Source: Oscillospiraceae bacterium
GTDB lineage: Bacteria > Bacillota > Clostridia > Oscillospirales > Oscillospiraceae
Assembly (NCBI GenBank): GCA_902802045.1
Contig: CADCKQ010000008.1
Location: 1-64,000 of the forward strand
Direction of reading: 5' to 3'
DNA length: 64,000 nt
Within the stretch, counting starts at the first letter, position 1. Each line of letters opens with the position of its first letter. Below the pieces are notes generated by a model. That model was given only the letters and a program-made list of their open reading frames with translations. It made no database searches and was not told where the DNA came from. Below are positions 27,363 to 35,934 of the stretch, in pieces. The position numbers and the translations under genes are program-made.

Positions 27363-27980
27363 ATAGCAAACCAGGTCCACGAGATCAATGAGGAAATAAT
27401 CGATCGTGAGGTCCGCCTTATAGGGGCAGACGGCGAGCAGCTGGGGATCATGTCTTCTGAAGAAGCGCTTAAACACGCTGAAGAACAGGGCTATGATCTT
27501 GTCAAGATCGCGCCCAATGCCGTTCCGCCCGTTTGCAGGATAATGGATTACGGCAAGTTCCGCTTCGAGCAGACAAAAAAAGAAAAGGAAGCCAAGAAGA
27601 ACCAGCACGTGATCGAGATAAAAGAGATCCGCATGTCGCCTCATATAGACGATAACGATTTCAATACCAAAGTCAGTGCCGCCAGAAAATTCCTGGCCCA
27701 GGGCAACAGGGTCAAAGTAGCTGTCAGGTTCAGAGGCCGTGAAATGGCTCATACCGAGATCGGCAAAGAGATCCTTGAGGATTTTGCCAAGCAGTGTGAG
27801 GATGTGGCAACAATGGACAAAGGCGCGAAACTTGAGGGGAGAATGATGAGCATTTTCCTCAGCGCGAAACCGACTGCGCCGGCCAAAAAGTCCGGCAAAC
27901 CCAAACAGCCCAGACAGGAGGCTCCTGCGGAAAAGCCGGAAGCAGCTCCCGAAACCTCTGAGGATGTCAAAGAAGATTAA
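27363..27980 (+). CDS. infC: translation initiation factor IF-3, ATA start codon
   Basis: The protein reads (M)ANQVHEINEEIIDREVRLIG and continues through the linker and the C-terminal domain (IKEIRMSPHIDDNDF...VRFRGREMAHTEIG), 205 residues with an Ala/Pro/Glu-rich tail. The homologous N-terminus requires a start upstream of the first ATG (27450): the only fitting codon is ATA at 27363, 10 bases after AAAGGAG (27346-27352). Rare start codons on infC are a known device by which IF-3 limits its own synthesis. Followed by rpmI and rplT as usual. Confidence 0.95.
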   Translation: MANQVHEINEEIIDREVRLIGADGEQLGIMSSEEALKHAEEQGYDLVKIAPNAVPPVCRIMDYGKFRFEQTKKEKEAKKNQHVIEIKEIRMSPHIDDNDFNTKVSAARKFLAQGNRVKVAVRFRGREMAHTEIGKEILEDFAKQCEDVATMDKGAKLEGRMMSIFLSAKPTAPAKKSGKPKQPRQEAPAEKPEAAPETSEDVKED

Positions 27981-28007
27981 TATTTCTATGAAGGAGAGAT
28001 ACAGATA

Positions 28008-28205
28008 ATGCCTAAGATGAAAACGCACTCCGGTGCAAAAAAGAGATTCAACCTGACCAAGACAGGCAAAGTCAAACGCGCGCACGCATTCAAGAGCCAT
28101 ATCCTGACAAAGAAGGATGCGAAACGCTGCAGAAGGCTCCGCAGCGAGGCTTACGCAGATGTGACAAACGAAGCTACGATCAAAAAAATGATCCCTTACA
28201 AATAA
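28008..28205 (+). CDS. rpmI: ribosomal protein bL35
   Basis: A 65-residue, very basic protein starting [14 protein letters not shown], the standard bL35 opening. AAGGAGAG lies upstream. It is the second gene of the infC operon. Confidence 0.98.
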   Translation: MPKMKTHSGAKKRFNLTKTGKVKRAHAFKSHILTKKDAKRCRRLRSEAYADVTNEATIKKMIPYK

Positions 28206-28236
28206 GGGTGTCCGTAAATATCAGGAGGTATAAGTA

Positions 28237-28593
28237 ATGGCAAGAGTTAAAGGCGCGATGATGACGCGCAAGCACAGAAATAAAATTTTAGGTCTCGCGA
28301 AGGGATACTGGGGCAACAAGTCCCGCCATTTCAAGATGGCAAATGAGCAGATGATGAAATCCGGCCGCTATGCGTATATCGGCCGCAAACAGAAGAAACG
28401 CGAATTCAGACAGCTCTGGATCACCCGTATCAGCGCAGGCTGCAAGGCCAACGGAATGAACTACTCCACATTTATGCACGGCCTCAAGACAGCCGGTATC
28501 GGGATGAACCGCAAGATGCTCTCCGAGATGGCAATCCATGAGCCTTCCGCTTTTGCAGATCTCTGCAAGGTAGCCAAGGAAGCAAACGCATAA
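28237..28593 (+). CDS. rplT: ribosomal protein bL20
   Basis: A 118-residue protein ([19 protein letters not shown], then [16 protein letters not shown]). bL20 is needed for early 50S assembly and, in Bacillota, represses its own operon by binding the infC leader. AGGAGG precedes the start. The operon ends at the terminator immediately downstream. Confidence 0.98.
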   Translation: MARVKGAMMTRKHRNKILGLAKGYWGNKSRHFKMANEQMMKSGRYAYIGRKQKKREFRQLWITRISAGCKANGMNYSTFMHGLKTAGIGMNRKMLSEMAIHEPSAFADLCKVAKEANA

Positions 28594-28619
28594 CCCTATC
28601 TTAATCGTTGAGATATACT

Positions 28620-28660
28620 CCGGGCGCAAGGACTCAGTCCATGCGCCCGGTTTTTGTTTT
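28620..28660 (+). terminator. rplT terminator
   Basis: CCGGGCGCA and TGCGCCCGG form a 9-base GC-rich stem, with an inner GGACT/AGTCC helix in the loop, then TTTTTGTTTT. The convergent ispE gene ends 2 bases later. Confidence 0.92.
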
Positions 28661-28661
28661 T

Positions 28662-29516
28662 TCAATTGTTTACGGGTACCGCAAGTGCGGAAAAGGGGTA
28701 GGTGTTTTTGAGCTTTTCAACAGCAGAAGCAGCCGACTTTTCTTTATCGAATACGCCGAACACTGCGCTGCCGGAGCCTGTCATGACCGTGCCGAGGGCG
28801 CCTTCTTCGAGGAATGTGTTCTTTATCTCTTTAACTGTATTGAACTCCCTCCCTCCGACATCCTCGAAAACATTGTACATGCGCCGCGATACTCCCGGAA
28901 GGTCGCTTTTTCCGAGCGCGGTTATGATACCTTCGGTATCAGGATGAAAGACCCGTCTGATATGATCCAGTCTTCTGTACATCTCGGGGGTAGAAAGAGA
29001 AAAGGAGGGCTTGCATACCGCAATAAAGCAGTCCGGGAGAGGAGGCAGTTTACTGAGTTTCTCGCCTCTGCCCTCCGCGAGGCAGGTGCCTCCTTCAAGA
29101 CAGAACGCGACATCAGACCCGACCTTATTTGCTATCTCAAAGAGCCTGTCCCTTTCAAGCGCGCCGGGGTAGAGCCTGTCGAGCGCTCTCAGTACTGCAG
29201 CAGCGTCCGAGGAACCTCCCGCCATCCCTGAGCCGACGGGGATTTTTTTATCAAGCCTGATCCTGAGCCCGTCTTTTATGCGTGCCTCTTCGAAAAACAG
29301 CGAAGCTGCTGCAACTGCAAGGTTCTTGATATCGCCGGGGATATATCCGAAATTTGAAGAGGAAGAAATGATCCCGCTTGTATCCTGTTCAATGAAGACG
29401 GTATCGCATATAGAAATACTCTGCATGATCATCCTGAGCTCATGATAGCCGTCTTCTCTCTTTGAGAGCACATCCAGTGAGATATTCAGTTTTGCATATG
29501 CTTTTTCTTCGGTCAT
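28662..29516 (-). CDS. ispE: 4-diphosphocytidyl-2-C-methyl-D-erythritol kinase
   Basis: A 284-residue GHMP kinase of the MEP pathway. It starts TEEKAYAKLNISLDVLSKREDGYHEL, has the ATP loop PVGSGMAGGSSDAAA near residue 92, and the C-terminal MTGSGSAVFGVF motif. It belongs with dxr and ispG found at 9678-12962. It overlaps the dus gene upstream by 4 bases on the minus strand. Confidence 0.96.
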   Translation of the reverse strand: MTEEKAYAKLNISLDVLSKREDGYHELRMIMQSISICDTVFIEQDTSGIISSSSNFGYIPGDIKNLAVAAASLFFEEARIKDGLRIRLDKKIPVGSGMAGGSSDAAAVLRALDRLYPGALERDRLFEIANKVGSDVAFCLEGGTCLAEGRGEKLSKLPPLPDCFIAVCKPSFSLSTPEMYRRLDHIRRVFHPDTEGIITALGKSDLPGVSRRMYNVFEDVGGREFNTVKEIKNTFLEEGALGTVMTGSGSAVFGVFDKEKSAASAVEKLKNTYPFSALAVPVNN

Positions 29517-30490
29517 TTAAGGTCTCTCTTTATATCGCCGCATATTTTTTTTAGCTCATCAAGCGTACTCACACGCACAAGCGCTTCTTTGTATACCCCC
29601 GAGTGTGCCACCCCGTGCAGATACCAGGGCACCTGGTGCCTGGCTTCCAGAAGCGCGTATCTCTCGCCGGTGATCCCGCTCAGTCTCTCGATCTGTGCGA
29701 AAGCCGTGTCCATTTTTTCGGCAAGAGAAGGGGGAGCGGGTATTTCTGTGCCGTTTAATAGCGCGTTTGCTTCCCTGAATATCCAGGGATTTCCGAATGA
29801 ACCTCTGGCGACAGCAGTCATATCGCAGCCCGTGTATTTTAAAAGATGCACCGCGTCTTCTGCCGTAAAGATGTCTCCGTTGGCAGAGACCGGTATATTA
29901 ACGGCTTTTTTCACATCTCTTATGATATCCGGATCCGAGCGGCCCGAGTACATCTGGACTCTGGTCCTGCCGTGTATGCAGATCATGTCAGCTCCGGAGT
30001 CTTCACACATCCTCGCAAATTCCACTGCGTTTACATGCCCGCTGTCCGGACCCTTGCGGAATTTGACTGTCACAGGGACCGAAACGGCTGCTTTTACAGC
30101 CTTTATGATCGAAGACGCGAGGGGAAGGTCGCTCATAAGCGCGCTTCCGTCTCCGGCTCTGACTATCTTGCCCACGGGACAGCCCATATTAATATCGAGT
30201 ATCTGCGCCTTGGATATCTCCAGCGCGAGAGACGCCGCTTCCGCCATTACATCGGGCTCGTGCCCGAAGATCTGGCAGGCAAGCGGCATATCTTTTCCGG
30301 AGGAGTAAAGAAGCGACTTCGTCTTTTCGTCTTTATAGACCAGGGCCTTCGCGCTTACCATTTCAGTCACGGTCAGCGCCGCCCCCATGGACGAGCATAT
30401 CTCTCGAAAGGCAAAATCGCTCACGCCCGCCATGGGCGCGAGCGAAAAACGTCCATTGATCTCTGTGTTGCCGAGTTTAAGCATCGCCAT
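29513..30490 (-). CDS. dusB: tRNA-dihydrouridine synthase, DusB type
   Basis: A 325-residue FMN enzyme reducing uridine in the tRNA D-loop. The TIM-barrel start LAPMAGVSDFAFREICSSMGA, the catalytic cysteine in NMGCPVGKIVRAGDGSALM (about residue 100), the KFRKGPD lysine region and HGRTRVQMYSG are present. DusB versus other Dus classes is judged from general similarity. It overlaps xth by 14 bases. Confidence 0.92.
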   Translation of the reverse strand: MAMLKLGNTEINGRFSLAPMAGVSDFAFREICSSMGAALTVTEMVSAKALVYKDEKTKSLLYSSGKDMPLACQIFGHEPDVMAEAASLALEISKAQILDINMGCPVGKIVRAGDGSALMSDLPLASSIIKAVKAAVSVPVTVKFRKGPDSGHVNAVEFARMCEDSGADMICIHGRTRVQMYSGRSDPDIIRDVKKAVNIPVSANGDIFTAEDAVHLLKYTGCDMTAVARGSFGNPWIFREANALLNGTEIPAPPSLAEKMDTAFAQIERLSGITGERYALLEARHQVPWYLHGVAHSGVYKEALVRVSTLDELKKICGDIKRDLK

Positions 30491-31238
30491 ACAGATCGAG
30501 GCCGACCGGGCAGTGGTCGGAGCCCTGGATCTCAGAGAGGATATAAGCGCTCTTTATGCTGTCCTTCATCCTGTCGGAGACAAGAAAATAGTCTATTCTC
30601 CAGCCTGTGTTCCTCTCTCTGGCGGCTGCTCTGTAGCTCCACCAGGAATACGCGCCTGTGAGGTCGGGGTAGAGATATCTGAAGGTATCCGTAAAGCCCG
30701 CGCCGAGAAGCTCGGAGAACTTTTCGCGCTCCTCATAGGAGAAGCCGGGATTTCCAATGTTTTCCTTCGGATTCTTGAGGTCTATCTCCTCGTGAGCAAC
30801 GTTCATGTCCCCGCAGACTATGACGCCCTTATTCTTATCCAGAGCACACAGATAATCTCTGAAAGCATTCTCCCACGCCATGCGGAAATCAAGCCTCTTC
30901 AGCTCCGGCTGGGCATTGGGTGTGTATACGCAGACAAGGAAAAACTTATCATATTCCAGAGTAACTGTCCTGCCCTCAGTGTCCAGCTCCGGGACATCTA
31001 TGCCGTATCTTACGGAAAGGGGAGAATGCTTTGTGAAAATACAGGTGCCGGAATAGCCCTTCTTCTCGGCATAGTTCCAGTAGGACTCATAGCCTTCAAA
31101 GCTGAGGTCGATCTGCCCTTCCTGCAGCTTTGTCTCCTGAATGCAGAAAAAATCCGCATCAAGTCCTCTGAAGCTCTCCTCAAAGCCTTTTTTACAGGCA
31201 GCCCGGAGCCCGTTTACATTCCAGGATATAAATCTCAT
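30477..31238 (-). CDS. xth: exodeoxyribonuclease III
   Basis: A 253-residue AP endonuclease/3'-5' exonuclease for base-excision repair. Motifs: MRFISWNVNGLRAACKKGF, the metal-binding FCIQETKL, CGDMNVAHEEIDL, WRIDYFLVSD and the final GSDHCPVGLDL. Complete. It overlaps its minus-strand neighbours on both sides, so ispE-dus-xth-trmB is one coupled operon transcribed from trmB. Confidence 0.96.
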   Translation of the reverse strand: MRFISWNVNGLRAACKKGFEESFRGLDADFFCIQETKLQEGQIDLSFEGYESYWNYAEKKGYSGTCIFTKHSPLSVRYGIDVPELDTEGRTVTLEYDKFFLVCVYTPNAQPELKRLDFRMAWENAFRDYLCALDKNKGVIVCGDMNVAHEEIDLKNPKENIGNPGFSYEEREKFSELLGAGFTDTFRYLYPDLTGAYSWWSYRAAARERNTGWRIDYFLVSDRMKDSIKSAYILSEIQGSDHCPVGLDLYGDA

Positions 31239-31948
31239 TTGGCATTTCCTCTCGCGTCGCTTAGTGATGCGTTTCTGAGCCTTTCAGGAGTCCCTGCCTT
31301 CCTGGTGAAGGTATCCTCCCGTCTTAAAGCCGTCAGGCGGTTTATTGGCACTCCCTGTTGCATGAACTTTATCTCATAGTCTGTCATGAAGTCGGATATA
31401 CCGGAAGCATGAAGATCATTTGTTATATCCCTTAAAGTCCAGCACTCGGCTTTGAACTGATCGATGCTCCATTCGAAAAGCGGCAGATTGTCCGTCTTGA
31501 AGCGGATCTCGCCCCCTATCGGAAGGATGTCGGCATAGCTTCTCAGAAACGACGGAGCGGTGAGACGGAACTTGGCATCTCTGCTCTTTGGCCAGGGGTC
31601 GCAGAAATTGATATATATTATGTCAACCTCATTGGTATCGAACATGTCGTTTATGTTCGCAGCGTCCCCGTCTATAAAATAGACGTTCTTTATCTCCCTG
31701 TCGCGTACTCTCTCCATGGCCGTGACCATGGCATCCGGGACCTTTTCCAGCGCGATGAACAGAACGTCCGGGTTCGCTTCTGCGATGTCGCAGGTGAAAG
31801 CGCCCTTGCCGCATCCGATCTCGAGCGCCATTTTTTCATATTTGAGCGCTTTTCTCCAGTCGCCTTTAAAGCCCTCCGGATTTTCGAAAAGAAGGCCCTC
31901 GCACTCTGCGATCCGTTTTGTCAGGTTTGGTTTGTGTCTCATTCTCAT
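31235..31948 (-). CDS. trmB: tRNA (guanine-N7)-methyltransferase
   Basis: From the ATG at 31948 the protein is 237 residues and starts MRMRHKPNLTKRIAE, the usual opening. The SAM-binding LEIGCGKGAFTCDIA and the substrate motif NFCDPWPKSRDAKFRLT are clear. The enzyme makes m7G46 in tRNA. A longer in-frame start at 31984 adds residues not typical of the family. No strong ribosome site is seen. First gene of the minus-strand operon; its 5' end lies ~70 bases from the divergent lysozyme gene. Confidence 0.95.
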   Translation of the reverse strand: MRMRHKPNLTKRIAECEGLLFENPEGFKGDWRKALKYEKMALEIGCGKGAFTCDIAEANPDVLFIALEKVPDAMVTAMERVRDREIKNVYFIDGDAANINDMFDTNEVDIIYINFCDPWPKSRDAKFRLTAPSFLRSYADILPIGGEIRFKTDNLPLFEWSIDQFKAECWTLRDITNDLHASGISDFMTDYEIKFMQQGVPINRLTALRREDTFTRKAGTPERLRNASLSDARGNAK

Positions 31949-32020
31949 GTAGGAAATTCTATCACAACAGATATAAAAGTGCAAATTGCAATGAAAGATG
32001 CTTTATGTTATTATCCCCCT

Positions 32021-32947
32021 ATGAGAAGAAATCTTTCAGGTCTGATACTGTTTGTTGTTGTTCTTGCCGTCGCCGCCTTCGCGGTCATTGCCGTTTTTTC
32101 CAAAGGCAGGCTGAGAAACGCTCCGGAACGGGAAGCGGAGGTCTCCGCAGATCCCCATGAGGGCATGGTCTATATCTGGGACGGATTCGATTTCGTCTGG
32201 ATGACGCCCGAGGAAGGCGTTCCCGTAAATACGATCGGCGAAGAGGACATGACGCTTGAGGGCGGAGTACCTGTATATACAGGAAGCGCATATACGGCCG
32301 AGAGAGGAATAGACGTCTCAGAGCACCAGTATAACGTGGACTGGAACGCTGTAAAAAACTCCGGGATGTCTTTTGCCTACATAAGAGCCGGCCGCAGAGG
32401 CTGTACCGAGGGCGGGCTGTTTAAGGACCCGTGGTTCGAAACAAATTATCAGGGTGCGAAAGCTGCCGGGCTCAAGGTCGGCGTCTACTTCTTTTCCCAG
32501 GCTGTAAACGCGACAGAAGCAGCGGAGGAGGCGGAATTTCTCCTGGATATAATAAAAGACAAGGAGATAGATCTCCCTGTCGCCTATGATCTGGAGCGCG
32601 TGGAAAACGAGCCGAGCACCCGGATAGACGGACTGATCGACCGTGAGACAGGAAAAGGAAAAAATAAAGACCTTCTCACATCGCTTCCCAAGGCCTTCCT
32701 GACTGTGATAGAGGCCAGGGGCTATAAGCCCTGCCTGTACTTAAACCGTGTGCAGGGCTATTACTGGTATCACATGAAGGAGCTTTCGGATTATATGCTC
32801 TGGGTCTCGAATCCGCTTATCGAGGGCGATTCGATCCCGAGGTTCTATTACGCGCACGACATCTGGCAGTATACGACCGATGCCTCCGTCCCCGGCGTCG
32901 AAGGACCTGTGGATGTGAATCTGATGTTTGTGCCGAAAACAGAATAA
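32021..32947 (+). CDS. GH25 lysozyme-type muramidase, membrane-anchored
   Basis: From MRRNLSGLILFVVVLAVAAF the protein has one N-terminal span (signal anchor), a ~60-residue linker, and a GH25 domain from GIDVSEHQYNVDWNAVKNSG to the end. Catalytic acid residues expected in the family are visible in GIDVSEHQ and VAYDLERVE. GH25 enzymes cut the N-acetylmuramyl-beta-1,4-GlcNAc bond of peptidoglycan. Start uncertain: ATG at 31991 in frame is also possible and neither has a good ribosome site. The strange repeat array follows its stop codon directly. Confidence 0.9.
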   Translation: MRRNLSGLILFVVVLAVAAFAVIAVFSKGRLRNAPEREAEVSADPHEGMVYIWDGFDFVWMTPEEGVPVNTIGEEDMTLEGGVPVYTGSAYTAERGIDVSEHQYNVDWNAVKNSGMSFAYIRAGRRGCTEGGLFKDPWFETNYQGAKAAGLKVGVYFFSQAVNATEAAEEAEFLLDIIKDKEIDLPVAYDLERVENEPSTRIDGLIDRETGKGKNKDLLTSLPKAFLTVIEARGYKPCLYLNRVQGYYWYHMKELSDYMLWVSNPLIEGDSIPRFYYAHDIWQYTTDASVPGVEGPVDVNLMFVPKTE

Positions 32948-32960
32948 TTTTGATAGCTTA

Positions 32961-33440
32961 AATGAGGCATGACAGGTCAAAATACCGACTGTCATGCCTC
33001 AATCTTTTGCTACGCAACGGTTATGACACCATGACAGGTGGAAGCGCTATATACCCTGCCTGTCACAGCTGTTATTCATAATAATAAGAAGACCAATATC
33101 ACGCTCAACCTGTCATCCTGTCATAAACCATGTAATACCAATGGATCTGACCATGACAGGTGCTTTTTTTACCTGTCATAGCACAGTGAAACATTATTGA
33201 TGACAGTTCGAAGCGGGTGACAGCTCAAAATAACAGCTGTCACCCTTCAAACCCTTGTGGCGCAAGGGAGATGACAGCATGACAGCAAAAGCGTATGACA
33301 GCCCCTGCTGTCATCACATATTATGTAAACCATATAGAGTGACAGCAGCACTTAAGCTGTCATCCTGTCATCAATCCTGTGTTTTCAATGCTTTGAGCGA
33401 TGACAGCTTGATCTTTAAACTGTCATCACTGTCATCGGGT
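32961..33440. repeat. tandem array of TGACAG/CTGTCA palindromic hexamers, two diverged ~248-base units
   Basis: TGACAG starts at 32970, 33032, 33154, 33201, 33218, 33272, 33280, 33296, 33340 and 33401; CTGTCA starts at 32989, 33060, 33110, 33118, 33173, 33237, 33308, 33357, 33365, 33420 and 33429. Sites of the first half recur in the second at a constant offset of 248 (first part) or 247 bases (after 33110), so the region is a tandem duplication whose spacers have diverged while hexamers and stems are kept. Hairpins: GAGGCATGACAG/CTGTCATGCCTC in unit 1 corresponds to GGGTGACAGCT/AGCTGTCACCC in unit 2. No protein frame of note. Could be structured RNA, protein-binding iterons or a mobile repeat. 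Confidence 0.9.
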
Positions 33441-33579
33441 CAATAATCGGTATATTCCATTGAATGCAATGCTTCTTTTTATATCAGAAACATAAATGAT
33501 TATAATTGCCTACGGGGTAAATGGATGATATTATTAATTATATTTCAAGGTCTGGTGACAGACAGAAAACGGAGAAAAC

Positions 33580-35718
33580 ATGATAAGCTTATGTAACGGC
33601 TGGGAGTTTGATTATAACTGGAGCGAGGAATTTGCACGCTTTGAAACGGTAGCGGAAAGCGTGAGGCTGCCTCATAATGTAAAGGAGCTTCCTCTTCATT
33701 GCAGCTCTCCCTCGGACTATGAGACTGTATGCGGATACCGGAGAATAATCGATGCTCCTGCGGATTGGGCCGGAAAGAGAGTCTTTCTTCAACTCGACGG
33801 AGCAGCGCATATCGCGACCGTTTTTTTGAACGGGAAAGAGCTCGGCAGCCACAGATGCGGATATACCGCTTTCAGGACAGAGCTTACGGAAGAACTGAAG
33901 ACCGGAAGCAGAAACGAGCTCGCTGTCAAGCTGGACTGCACAGAAAACAAGGACATTCCGCCCTTCGGTTTTGTGATCGATTATCTTACATACGGGGGAC
34001 TGTACAGGGAGGCGTGGCTCGATGTGAGGCCCGAAAACCACATTGAAGACCTCTTCGTATACGCCTCAGATGACGAGATCGTTCGCTGCAGAGTAAAGAC
34101 TTCAGAAACGGGGGGCAGTCTGGAAGTGCGGATAGTTTCACCGGAAGGTGAGACGGTCGGCCTGTACACCGGAAATGAGAGGTGTTTCGATATCCCGGTT
34201 GAAAACGCGAAATTGTGGGATGTCGATAACCCGAACATATATTCCTGCAAAGCCGTGCTCACGGACGGGGAAACGGATGAAAAAACAGAGAGATTCGGCT
34301 TCAGAAGAGCCGAATTCAAAGCGGACGGTTTCTATTTGAACGGGAAAAAGCTTTTCCTGAGGGGACTAAACCGCCATCAGTGCTATCCGTATATAGGCTA
34401 TGCGGCTCCGGAGAGACTTCAGAGACAGGATGCTTACATATTAAAGCACGAACTCGGATGTACCGCTGTCAGGACCTCACATTATCCCCAAAGCCAGTAT
34501 TTTATTGACGAGTGCGACAGGGAGGGACTGCCGGTGTTTACCGAGATCCCCGGATGGCAGCATATCGGAGATCTGAGCTGGCAGGATCAGGCTGTAGAAA
34601 ACGTGCGCGAGATGATTGAACAGTACAGAAATCATCCTTCTATCGTCCTCTGGGGAGTAAGGATCAATGAGAGTCAGGACAATGACCCGTTTTACAGACG
34701 CACAAACAGACTTGCGCGTGAGCTTGACCCTTCGAGACAGACAGGCGGAGTCCGGTATATTACGAAATCGAGTCTTCTGGAGGATGTTTATACTTTCAAC
34801 GATTTTTCGCATAATGGAGAAAACGGCGGAGTATTGAGAAAGTATGATGTTACTCCCGACATGTCAAAAGGTTTTCTTATTTCAGAGCATAGCGGGCATA
34901 TGTTTCCCACCAAAGCTTTTGACCCGTGGCTGAAGCGCCAGCAGCAGGCGATAAGACACGCCACTGTATTGAACGATGCCATGGCCGATAACGAGCATGC
35001 CGGATGCTTCGGCTGGTGTATGTTCGATTATGCGACACACAGGGACTTCGGTTCCGGAGACAGGATCTGCTACCACGGTGTTACGGACGCGTTTAGAAAC
35101 CCCAAAACCGCAGCTGCCCTTTACGCGAGTCAGGGCGATGAAAGTGCTGTTCTGGAAACAGGCTCTCCGATGGCGATCGGTGACTACAGCGCAACGGAAG
35201 TCGGGACCGTATATTTATTTACAAATGCGGATAAGGTCCTTGTCTACAGGGACGGTGTTCTTGACAGGGAAGTATCGGAAACTCCTTTCAAGGCTCTTCC
35301 GCACGGTCCGTTGCCCTTTGAGGCGGGAGTCAACGACTGGGGAGGACAGAGCGCCGTATGGCGCTTCGATGCGGTAAAGGACGGGGAAGTTGTTTCTTCA
35401 GTTACGAGAAGTCCTTCTGCCGAGCTTCACATCGAGACGGACCTGAGCTGCATCGCTCTCACCGAAGGCGATAAATATGACGCATCTGCCGTACGCATCC
35501 AAATAAAGGACAAAAACGGCTGCACTGCTTCTTACGCTCAGATTCCGTTAAAGATCGAAGCAGAAGGACCGGTCAGACTTCTGGGTCCGGATATTGTTAC
35601 GGCAGAGGGCGGAATGACGGGAGTATATATCGGAACAACAGGGGAGAAGGGAGCGGGTTCTGTAAAGATTTCTTCTCTGGGATTTGAGAGCGTGACAGTA
35701 AGATTTATAGTAAATTGA
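33580..35718 (+). CDS. glycoside hydrolase family 2 enzyme (beta-galactosidase/glucuronidase class)
   Basis: A 712-residue cytoplasmic enzyme without signal peptide. Order: N-terminal jelly-roll (residues ~1-155, with LQLDGAAHIATVFLNGKELGSHR), immunoglobulin-like domain (to ~245), TIM barrel from FYLNGKKLFLRGLNRHQCYP, then a C-terminal beta region. The acid/base pair N363-E364 lies in GVRINESQD and the probable nucleophile is E436 in LISEHSGH. Exact substrate cannot be told. GGAG precedes the ATG. It lies upstream of a sugar importer that has its own promoter, so it probably hydrolyses an imported beta-linked sugar. Confidence 0.88.
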   Translation: MISLCNGWEFDYNWSEEFARFETVAESVRLPHNVKELPLHCSSPSDYETVCGYRRIIDAPADWAGKRVFLQLDGAAHIATVFLNGKELGSHRCGYTAFRTELTEELKTGSRNELAVKLDCTENKDIPPFGFVIDYLTYGGLYREAWLDVRPENHIEDLFVYASDDEIVRCRVKTSETGGSLEVRIVSPEGETVGLYTGNERCFDIPVENAKLWDVDNPNIYSCKAVLTDGETDEKTERFGFRRAEFKADGFYLNGKKLFLRGLNRHQCYPYIGYAAPERLQRQDAYILKHELGCTAVRTSHYPQSQYFIDECDREGLPVFTEIPGWQHIGDLSWQDQAVENVREMIEQYRNHPSIVLWGVRINESQDNDPFYRRTNRLARELDPSRQTGGVRYITKSSLLEDVYTFNDFSHNGENGGVLRKYDVTPDMSKGFLISEHSGHMFPTKAFDPWLKRQQQAIRHATVLNDAMADNEHAGCFGWCMFDYATHRDFGSGDRICYHGVTDAFRNPKTAAALYASQGDESAVLETGSPMAIGDYSATEVGTVYLFTNADKVLVYRDGVLDREVSETPFKALPHGPLPFEAGVNDWGGQSAVWRFDAVKDGEVVSSVTRSPSAELHIETDLSCIALTEGDKYDASAVRIQIKDKNGCTASYAQIPLKIEAEGPVRLLGPDIVTAEGGMTGVYIGTTGEKGAGSVKISSLGFESVTVRFIVN

Positions 35719-35798
35719 GATATCGAAAAATGCAGGAATTCTTCTGACATATTGCACAAAAATATTTAACTGAATTTGTTCAAACTGCTGAAATCGGA

Positions 35799-35809
35799 CG
35801 GCATTGCCG
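35799..35809. promoter_or_regulatory. palindrome upstream of the importer promoter, possible operator
   Basis: CGGCATTGCCG is a perfect 11-base palindrome 9 bases before the -35 box. The position suits a regulator site, but no regulator gene is adjacent. Confidence 0.3.
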
Positions 35810-35818
35810 ACGGATTCG

Positions 35819-35846
35819 TTGACAATGCAGTCGGTTCTGATATAAT
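35819..35846 (+). promoter_or_regulatory. promoter of the sugar importer operon
   Basis: Consensus TTGACA (35819-35824) and TATAAT (35841-35846), 16 bases apart. About 90 bases of leader precede the binding-protein gene. Confidence 0.75.
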
Positions 35847-35934
35847 CTTAATTTATGCTTTGGTAACAGAGCCATGCATTTTTTGAAGCAGTATATTACC
35901 CGCACAGCGGGAAAAAATAGAAAGGACTACCAAA

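Noticed and set aside
29589..31379. Long plus-strand frames opposite dus and xth
   Set aside because: Shadows of well-supported minus-strand genes.
32961..33440. CRISPR array
   Set aside because: Repeats are 6-12 bases in both orientations with irregular spacing; no 25-40 base direct repeat, no unique equal-length spacers and no cas genes.
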